Source: Bacillota bacterium
GTDB taxonomy: Bacteria > Bacillota_B > Desulfitobacteriia > Desulfitobacteriales > Desulfitobacteriaceae
Direction of reading: 5' to 3'
Length of the DNA: 12,015 nt
NCBI GenBank assembly: GCA_021779415.1
Contig: JAJYAS010000035.1
Coordinates: 1 to 12,015, forward strand
This document shows positions 7,535 through 12,015 of this stretch, in pieces. A program made the position numbers and the translations under genes. The first letter of the stretch is position 1. Every line of letters starts with the position of its first letter. Under the pieces are notes generated by a model that was not told the origin of the DNA, did not search any database, and worked only from the letters and a program-made list of their open reading frames with translations.

Positions 7535-8659
7535 TTATTCCATCAAACTTTCTAAAAAGGCTTGGACTCTCGTTCTTTCTTGTCCGCCCACATCTGCTCC
7601 CTCAAGTTCTAGTATTAGAGTGCGAAGGCCGTTATTCTGGAGGCTTTTCGAAAATGAGACGGCATCCCAAGCATGTGGTTCGCAATATTTTCGCAGGACA
7701 ATAATGGCAGCTTGAGCTTGTCGCTGTTGGGCGAGATCTTCTAAATATGTTAATCGGTCATTGAGACCACGGTTTTTGCACGGACAGGGGGGCATTTGGG
7801 TGTACCTTAGGACGATATCATTGAGGGGATTTTCTGTCCCAACGACAGTTGTACCTGAATAGTGGCGATACCCAGTACAGGTATCATCCGCAACGACTCG
7901 GCCGTCGAGTGATTCAATCATGGAAAACAGCTGATCATTTTCTAATACCGCACCACTGACTAGGACCCTTATCCGTTGATGGGGTTCTGTGGCCATTTCT
8001 TTCAGGCTAGGAAGGCATGTTTCAAGAGCTTGAATGTAATCGAAACGTGGCATAAGTTGCCCGGCTCTGAGGAGGGCTGAAACCAAAGGAGATGGAAGAT
8101 TGGGGCGAAGCGCATCAAGTTGGGTTGCCAATTTTCGTGTGTGGTCACATAAGACTAAGGCGTTGTGTAACCCTGCATCGTTAATCTTCGTATGGGTAAG
8201 GGTTATAAATTGCTCAATGAGCCCTTTCAATTCAGAGAGATAGTAGTGTGAGGCTCCTTGAGCATTTAACATGACGGGTGGGGTTAGGCAGACAGTTTTA
8301 GTGTGACCTGCTCCAGCCCAAATTCCACTGAGACATTGCATCGTGTCACAGGTATGTGTAAAGCCAATTCCGGCAAGGTCTTCCCACTTTCCTTTGGATT
8401 CCATATCAAGTGTCCCTCTAGCCAAAGAACAGCAGTAGCTAGGGAGTTCGGCGGGCGTGGAGTTTCCTGAATCGGGTAAGAGTCGGATAGGCTCTAGGCC
8501 AGCGGCCAGAATAAGTTCTTCTGGAAAATATGAACAAAAATAGCCGAAGAAGTTCCGGTTGGCGTAGCGTTGTAAACGCGCAGCTCCTTTGAGAGCCGAC
8601 TCTTCCTGGAGAAGTTCTAGTGCTTCAGTCGAATTCCCTGGTCTATCATTTTCCGACAT
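7535..8659 (-). CDS. 2-hydroxyacyl-CoA dehydratase / benzoyl-CoA reductase family subunit (smaller)
   Basis: This 374-residue paralogue of the neighbouring subunit is the first gene of the leftward operon. Diagnostic segments are GYFCSYFPEELILAAGLEP (39-57, C42), CCSLARG (76-82), THTCDTMQC (101-109, C104 and C109), ADDTCTGYRH (C261), PPCPCKNR (C292, C294), KYCEPHAWD (C326) and the C-terminal ERTRVQAFLESL. C42, C104 and C326 lie where family members bind a [4Fe-4S] cluster, so both subunits of the presumed heterodimer look cluster-bearing; the protein is cysteine-rich beyond that. ATG 8657-8659 is preceded by GGAGAGGAG at 8667-8675 with seven-base spacing. No CoA-transferase, acyl-CoA ligase, electron-transfer flavoprotein or enoyl-CoA reductase gene is adjacent, so the acyl-CoA substrate, or even the use of CoA, remains open. 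Confidence 0.84.
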   Translation of the reverse strand: MSENDRPGNSTEALELLQEESALKGAARLQRYANRNFFGYFCSYFPEELILAAGLEPIRLLPDSGNSTPAELPSYCCSLARGTLDMESKGKWEDLAGIGFTHTCDTMQCLSGIWAGAGHTKTVCLTPPVMLNAQGASHYYLSELKGLIEQFITLTHTKINDAGLHNALVLCDHTRKLATQLDALRPNLPSPLVSALLRAGQLMPRFDYIQALETCLPSLKEMATEPHQRIRVLVSGAVLENDQLFSMIESLDGRVVADDTCTGYRHYSGTTVVGTENPLNDIVLRYTQMPPCPCKNRGLNDRLTYLEDLAQQRQAQAAIIVLRKYCEPHAWDAVSFSKSLQNNGLRTLILELEGADVGGQERTRVQAFLESLME

Positions 8660-8737
8660 TAAACGGCTCCTCTCCTTACGCTCTCCTAAATAATCATATG
8701 GAGAAACTAATGACTAAAAAATAGGGTGGCAGGTCAG

Positions 8738-8752
8738 TTATTAATATTATAA
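8738..8752. promoter_or_regulatory. PerR-box-like sequence in the divergent intergenic region
   Basis: TTATTAATATTATAA matches 12 of 14 defined positions of the Bacillus PerR consensus TTATAATNATTATAA. It lies between the leftward dehydratase operon and the rightward desulfoferrodoxin gene and overlaps a TATAAT hexamer readable on either strand (8746-8751 minus, 8748-8753 plus). A link to peroxide control is plausible for an oxygen-sensitive enzyme and a superoxide reductase. However, the 270-base region is very AT-rich, so a chance match is a real possibility, and the box is about 180 bases from the desulfoferrodoxin start. Confidence 0.25.
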
Positions 8753-8810
8753 TAAAAAAGATGAGGACAGTACATATTATAGTTAAAATATTCAGTAAAA
8801 TATAAAAATA

Positions 8811-8841
8811 TTGCATAATTACACTCATAGTTAAGGATAAT
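8811..8841 (+). promoter_or_regulatory. Weak promoter candidate for desulfoferrodoxin
   Basis: TTGCAT at 8811-8816 and GATAAT at 8836-8841 are separated by 19 bases, which is longer than optimal. A TATAAA lies just downstream at 8842-8847. This is the best pair seen in the AT-rich leader before the ATG at 8930. The 10-base palindrome AGGATATCCT (8866-8875) follows in the presumed untranslated leader. Confidence 0.25.
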
Positions 8842-8929
8842 TATAAAAAGGTAATGCCTTTAAGAAGGATATCCTCAATTTTTGGAGAATACTAAGCTAG
8901 GATAGTTAAAAGAAAAGGGGGCACATTTA

Positions 8930-9313
8930 ATGACGAATGTAAGAGAACTTTATGTATGTAGTGTTTGTGGAAACGTTGTGGAGGTTGTAAACCCAGGTGC
9001 ACCTGCTTTAGTCTGCTGTAATAAACCCATGAACAAATTACAGGCTGGTGCTATAGATGCAAGTCTGGAAAAACATGTTCCTGTCTACGAAGCAGTCGAA
9101 GGTGGAATTAAAGTCATGGTAGGCAGTGTTGCCCATCCGATGGAGGAAAAACATTTTATTAGATTTATAGAGGTTTTGACGAAGGATCAAGTTCTCAGAG
9201 GAGAGTTAATACCTGGTCAAGCGCCAGAAGCCTTCTTCATGGTCAAAGCCGATGACGTAATAGAGGTTAGGGAATATTGCACTGTTCATGGCCTCTGGAA
9301 GGCCGGTAAATAA
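8930..9313 (+). CDS. dfx: Desulfoferrodoxin (two-iron superoxide reductase)
   Basis: This 127-residue cytoplasmic enzyme reduces superoxide to hydrogen peroxide without producing oxygen, using electrons from rubredoxin in anaerobes. The N-terminal desulforedoxin domain has the Fe(SCys)4 center I ligands C10, C13, C29 and C30. The C-terminal neelaredoxin domain carries the catalytic center II ligands H49, H69, H75, C117 and H120, with the catalytically important E47-K48 pair just before H49. Order and spacing agree with the Desulfovibrio proteins. The start ATG has AAAGGGGG ending at 8921, eight bases upstream. It is transcribed divergently from the dehydratase operon, stands alone and is followed by a strong hairpin, so it is probably monocistronic. 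No rubredoxin gene is adjacent. Confidence 0.97.
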   Translation: MTNVRELYVCSVCGNVVEVVNPGAPALVCCNKPMNKLQAGAIDASLEKHVPVYEAVEGGIKVMVGSVAHPMEEKHFIRFIEVLTKDQVLRGELIPGQAPEAFFMVKADDVIEVREYCTVHGLWKAGK

Positions 9314-9330
9314 TTGTAGTTTAGCTAGTC

Positions 9331-9368
9331 AATAGAGATAGGCAACTGAAATTTTGCCTATCTCTATT
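9331..9368 (+). terminator. Stem-loop after desulfoferrodoxin, probable terminator
   Basis: A perfect 15-bp stem (arms 9331-9345 and 9354-9368, AATAGAGATAGGCAA with its reverse complement) encloses an 8-base loop. It starts 17 bases after the desulfoferrodoxin stop. The 3' arm ends in TATTT and is followed by only one further T, so the U-tract is short. The stem is strong and its position typical of an intrinsic terminator. Confidence 0.7.
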
Positions 9369-9462
9369 TGAAATGAATTGAATTAAGTGTAGCATTGCGC
9401 TTAATCGTCGAAGAACTCAGGCCATTAACGGTTTAGGCTAAGTGAAGGAGGATTTGAATAGG

Positions 9463-10341
9463 TTGTTACTTACTAAAGAAAATTCAATTATTGGTTTTGT
9501 GGGTACAGGAGTTATGGGCAAAAGCATGGCTGGTCATTTATTAAAGGCAGGTTATCAAGTGTATGTCTACACCCGGACCAAGAGTAAAGCAGAAGATCTA
9601 ATTGGTATAGGAGCTATCTGGCAAGATACCGTAGCGGAGTTAGCTACTAAAAGTAACGTGATTATCTCCATGGTAGGCTATCCTAAAGATGTAGAAGAAG
9701 TTTACTTGGGAGCAGACGGAATTATAAATCATGCAAAGAGCGGAAGTTACTTAGTGGATATGACAACTTCATCTCCCACCTTAGCTAAGAAAATATATGA
9801 AGAAGCGCGCGCTAAGGGGATGTACGCTTTAGATGCTCCAGTATCTGGTGGAGATGTTGGAGCTAAAGAAGCTCGTCTAGCAATCATGGTGGGCGGAGAT
9901 GAGGATGTCTTTAAGGAACTGGTTCCTATCTTAAGTTATGTAGGAAAAAATATTATTCTTCAAGGGAGAGCTGGAGCAGGTCAACATACGAAAATGTGCA
10001 ATCAAATTGCTATTGCCTCTAATATGATGGGGGTGTGTGAGGCAATGGCCTATGCTCACAAATCAGGCTTGAATCCTGAAACAGTCCTTAAAAGTATTGA
10101 ATCTGGGGCTGCTGGGAGTTGGTCATTGAGTAATTTGGCATCGCGTATGCTAGCCGACAACTTTGAACCAGGTTTTTATGTAAAGCATTTTATAAAGGAT
10201 ATGACTATTGCCTTGGCTTCGGCAAAAGAGATGGGCTTGCTTACTCCAGGCCTAGAATTGGCTAAGTCACTATATGATAGGTTAGCTGAACAAGGGGAAG
10301 AAAACAGCGGTACGCAGGCCTTATACAAACTGTATAGGTAA
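9463..10341 (+). CDS. Beta-hydroxyacid dehydrogenase (3-hydroxyisobutyrate dehydrogenase / tartronate semialdehyde reductase family)
   Basis: This 292-residue soluble NAD(P)-dependent oxidoreductase has a Rossmann motif GFVGTGVMG at 11-19. R38 and K42 in TRTKSK, just after the second beta strand, suggest NADP preference. The substrate-binding loop is DAPVSGGDVGAKEARL (124-139), and the catalytic lysine is K177 in GAGQHTKMCNQ with N180. A helical C-terminal domain ends in the usual GxGTQALYKL-like region. The start is taken as TTG 9463: the perfect AAGGAGG at 9445-9451 lies 11 bases upstream. The GTG at 9442 would place that site inside the gene and add seven residues, and TTG 9454 is too close. 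Members oxidise 3-hydroxyisobutyrate or reduce tartronate or succinate semialdehyde, and the exact substrate cannot be told. It is preceded by a terminator-like hairpin, so it is probably a single-gene unit. Confidence 0.88.
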   Translation: MLLTKENSIIGFVGTGVMGKSMAGHLLKAGYQVYVYTRTKSKAEDLIGIGAIWQDTVAELATKSNVIISMVGYPKDVEEVYLGADGIINHAKSGSYLVDMTTSSPTLAKKIYEEARAKGMYALDAPVSGGDVGAKEARLAIMVGGDEDVFKELVPILSYVGKNIILQGRAGAGQHTKMCNQIAIASNMMGVCEAMAYAHKSGLNPETVLKSIESGAAGSWSLSNLASRMLADNFEPGFYVKHFIKDMTIALASAKEMGLLTPGLELAKSLYDRLAEQGEENSGTQALYKLYR

Positions 10342-10458
10342 AGTGGTTTAGATCCAGCCATACTCTGGGAATATTTTCTTTATTCGTAATTGTTATGGTT
10401 AATAGTGATGTTGATTATGGCGGTGCTATAGTACCAATCAATTGAAGTGACCTATGTG

Positions 10459-10498
10459 ATACTTCAACTCCTACCTAAAAAGGTAGGAGTTGAAGTAT
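10459..10498. terminator. Perfect 18-bp inverted repeat with AAAA loop, terminator-like
   Basis: The arms are 10459-10476 (ATACTTCAACTCCTACCT) and 10481-10498, exact reverse complements, with a 4-base AAAA loop. It would form a very stable hairpin in RNA of either strand. Neither strand has a U-tract after the stem (plus strand continues ATAGGCCGG), so intrinsic termination is doubtful. It may instead be an RNA 3'-end stabiliser or a dispersed palindromic element. It lies about 120 bases after the dehydrogenase stop. A third copy of the arm end, TTGAAGT at 10442-10448, can pair with 10461-10467. Confidence 0.5.
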
Positions 10499-10658
10499 AT
10501 AGGCCGGCGATAGTCAGTGTCAATTTCTCCGATTATCACTCTATTTCAACATCGAGAAGGGGTATAGACAAGTGTGGAAATACATGATTCGAGCGATTTT
10601 GACATAAAATTTCCAGATAAAATTAACTCATTATACGATATATTAATTATTGGCATTA

Positions 10659-10687
10659 TTGACTAATTATGACCTCGGTGCTAGTCT
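10659..10687 (+). promoter_or_regulatory. Candidate extended -10 promoter for qmoA
   Basis: TTGACT (10659-10664, five of six matches to TTGACA) is followed after exactly 17 bases by TAGTCT (10682-10687, four of six). TGC directly upstream (10679-10681) forms an extended -10 TGn element. Transcription would begin near 10694, giving a leader of about 113 bases before the qmoA start. This is the best sigma-A type pair in the region. Confidence 0.45.
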
Positions 10688-10718
10688 TAATGGTGTGAAG
10701 GTTACATCAGATTAATTT

Positions 10719-10736
10719 TTGTGCATAAATTAACAA
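10719..10736. promoter_or_regulatory. Rex-box-like operator upstream of qmoA
   Basis: TTGTGCATAAATTAACAA matches 12 of 14 defined positions of the Gram-positive Rex consensus TTGTTAANNNNTTAACAA. The right half-site TTAACAA is perfect, and the left half TTGTGCA is closer to the TTGTGAA half-site described for sulfate reducers. It lies about 25 bases after the predicted transcription start and 70 bases before the qmoA ATG, where a repressor would block elongation. Rex is the NADH/NAD+-sensing repressor and is known to control sulfate-reduction genes in Desulfovibrio. Confidence 0.45.
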
Positions 10737-10765
10737 AGTTAGTCTAGGTAACCCTTGTCCGACTG

Positions 10766-10783
10766 TCTCGACGGATGTCGAGA
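10766..10783 (+). other. Small hairpin just before the qmoA ribosome binding site
   Basis: TCTCGAC (10766-10772) and GTCGAGA (10777-10783) form a perfect 7-bp stem with a GGAT loop. The stem ends 11 bases before the GGAGG at 10795-10799. It does not cover the ribosome site; it may be a leader stability element or chance. Confidence 0.35.
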
Positions 10784-10806
10784 GCCTATTGAGGGGAGGT
10801 AGAAGG

Positions 10807-12015
10807 ATGGCCTATCAGAGTATTTTAGTGGTTGGAGGGGGAATAAGCGGACTTACTGCGGCAGTGGAAGCTGCTGAAGCAGGAAGCGAGGTCTATCTGG
10901 TCGAAAAGAAAGCTTATCTTGGTGGAAGAGTAGCCCAGATGAACCGATATTTCCCAAAATTGTGCCCTCCAAACTGCGGTTTGGAGATTAATTACAAACG
11001 AATTAAGCAAAATCCGAGGATCAAGTTTTTCACTTTAGCCGAAATTGAAAAGATTGAGGGTAAAGAAGGGGATTTTACCGTAACGGTAAAATCAAATCCC
11101 CGTTTTGTAAACCAAAACTGCACTGCTTGTGGGAAGTGCACTGAAGTTTGTCCTGTGGAGAGGTCTAACGAATATAATTACGGGTTGGATAAAACCAAGG
11201 CCATTTACAAAGCTCATGAGTTTGCATTTCCTATGAAGTACGTGGTAGACAAAGAAGTTTGTCTGGGTGCAGAGTGTGGAAAATGTGTCTCAGCCTGCCA
11301 ATATGATGCAATAGAACTTGACATGGCGGCTAAAAGCTTCAACTTGAATGTTGGCTCCATAGTATGGGCAACGGGGTGGGAGGCTTATGATGCCACTAAA
11401 ATCGACTACTATGGATTTGGACGGCATCAGAACGTTATTACGAATGTAATGATGGAAAGATTGGCTGCTCCTAATGGCCCTACTGGAGGTAAAATAGTTC
11501 GACCGTCTGACGGCAAAAAGGTTGAAAGTATTGCCTTTGTTCAATGTGCAGGTTCCCGTGATGTTAACAATTTAGCCTATTGCTCTGGTGTGTGTTGTAT
11601 GGCTTCGTTGAAACAAGCCACTTATCTCAAGGAAAAGAATCCAGACGCCAAGGTATCTATGTTTTATATAGACGTCAGGGCTATGGGAAAATATGAAGAA
11701 TTCTATACTAAGGTACAAGATGGCATCTCTATGATCAAAGGAAAAGTAGGGGAGATAACCGAGGATCCTTTGACCAAAGATTTATTCGTTCAAGTAGAGA
11801 ACCAGTTGACCGGAGAAATAATGAAAGAAAAAGTTGATATGGTGGTTCTGGCAACCGGAATGGTGCCTGCGACTGTCAATTCAAAATTACCTATTGCTAT
11901 AAATTATGATGAGGATGGTTTTATTGCTTCCGATTCACAACAACCCGGGATTTATGGCGCTGGATGCGTTAAAAAACCATTGGATGTTGCCTCATCGGTT
12001 AAAGATGCTACTGCT
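10807..12015 (+). CDS. qmoA: QmoA, HdrA-like FAD/FeS subunit of the quinone-interacting oxidoreductase complex (3' end outside window)
   Basis: 403 codons are visible with no stop, close to the roughly 410 residues usual for QmoA, so only the tail is missing. The complex passes electrons between the menaquinone pool and APS reductase in sulfate reduction. Features in order: FAD-binding VVGGGISGLTAAVEAAEAG (8-26) with E33; LGGRVAQMNRYFPKLCPPNCGLEIN (38-62), strongly QmoA-like; [4Fe-4S] ligands C105/C108/C111/C115 in CTACGKCTEVCP; a second set C152/C157/C160/C164 in CLGAECGKCVSAC; the HdrA-type segment CAGSRDVNNLAYCSGVCCMASLKQATYLKE; and a late flavin segment GIYGAGCVKKPLDVASSV. GGAGG at 10795-10799 is seven bases before ATG. 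The gene probably starts a transcript (promoter and Rex-like site upstream), with qmoB expected downstream. No sat or aprBA precedes it. Another HdrA-like protein is possible but less likely given the N-terminal match. Confidence 0.92.
   Translation, partial: MAYQSILVVGGGISGLTAAVEAAEAGSEVYLVEKKAYLGGRVAQMNRYFPKLCPPNCGLEINYKRIKQNPRIKFFTLAEIEKIEGKEGDFTVTVKSNPRFVNQNCTACGKCTEVCPVERSNEYNYGLDKTKAIYKAHEFAFPMKYVVDKEVCLGAECGKCVSACQYDAIELDMAAKSFNLNVGSIVWATGWEAYDATKIDYYGFGRHQNVITNVMMERLAAPNGPTGGKIVRPSDGKKVESIAFVQCAGSRDVNNLAYCSGVCCMASLKQATYLKEKNPDAKVSMFYIDVRAMGKYEEFYTKVQDGISMIKGKVGEITEDPLTKDLFVQVENQLTGEIMKEKVDMVVLATGMVPATVNSKLPIAINYDEDGFIASDSQQPGIYGAGCVKKPLDVASSVKDATA

Larger units (their letters stand above)
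10342..10806. other. 465-base non-coding region between the dehydrogenase and qmoA
   Basis: No convincing coding sequence, tRNA or transposon remnant is seen on either strand. The left third contains a perfect 18-bp inverted repeat. The right half is AT-rich and contains a promoter-like pair, a Rex-like operator, a short hairpin and the qmoA ribosome site. Bases 10342-10440 and 10501-10598 show nothing recognisable. Confidence 0.7.

Noticed and set aside
8866..8875. AGGATATCCT palindrome in the desulfoferrodoxin leader as an operator or terminator
   Set aside because: A 10-base palindrome without loop or U-tract and without a matching known operator; insufficient evidence.
9382..9405. ATTAAGTG/CGCTTAAT inverted repeat before the hydroxyacid dehydrogenase
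   Set aside because: Eight pairs including one wobble, 8-base loop, no motif known to me; likely chance in an AT-rich gap.
10599..10604. Perfect TTGACA as the -35 of a qmoA promoter
   Set aside because: No acceptable -10 at 16-18 bases (ATTAAC/TTAACT only); the TTGACT/TAGTCT pair further down with TGn is better.

Overview
The window looks like chromosomal DNA of a strictly anaerobic, moderately AT-rich, Gram-positive sulfate-reducing member of the Clostridia, of the Desulfosporosinus/Desulfitobacterium kind. The reasons are consensus AGGAGG ribosome binding sites, a desulfoferrodoxin, an oxygen-sensitive 2-hydroxyacyl-CoA dehydratase-type enzyme with its ATP-dependent activator, and a qmoA-type HdrA-like flavoprotein of the sulfate-reduction electron chain. 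The taxonomic call is an inference from gene content; no rRNA or tRNA is present.

Layout. (1) 1-677 (+): the 3' end of a DEAD-box RNA helicase. (2) 750-5365 (+): four closely spaced genes, namely a metallo-beta-lactamase-fold hydrolase, a MoxR-type AAA+ ATPase, a CoxE-like von Willebrand A protein and a cardiolipin synthase. The AAA+/VWA pair resembles the CoxD/CoxE maturation pair of Mo-CO dehydrogenase, but no molybdenum hydroxylase gene is visible. The cardiolipin synthase lacks an ordinary start codon at the right distance from its strong Shine-Dalgarno and may begin with AUU. (3) 5431-8659 (-): a three-gene operon read leftwards, encoding two paralogous 2-hydroxyacyl-CoA dehydratase/benzoyl-CoA reductase family subunits followed by their [4Fe-4S] ATPase activator. 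The substrate is not evident. (4) 8660-8929: an AT-rich divergent intergenic region with a PerR-box-like sequence. (5) 8930-9313 (+): desulfoferrodoxin, followed by a 15-bp terminator-like hairpin. (6) 9463-10341 (+): a beta-hydroxyacid dehydrogenase with a probable TTG start. (7) 10342-10806: a 465-base non-coding stretch with a perfect 18-bp inverted repeat, a candidate extended -10 promoter and a Rex-like operator. (8) 10807 to the window end (+): qmoA, whose last codons lie outside.

How the parts fit. The dehydratase-type enzyme and QmoA are low-potential FeS/flavin systems of anaerobic metabolism. Desulfoferrodoxin, divergent to the dehydratase operon, detoxifies superoxide. A Rex-type site before qmoA would tie the respiratory module to the NADH/NAD+ ratio. 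The strongest candidates for undescribed biology are the dehydratase operon of unknown substrate and the MoxR/VWA chaperone pair without its usual client. No mobile element, CRISPR array or RNA gene was found.
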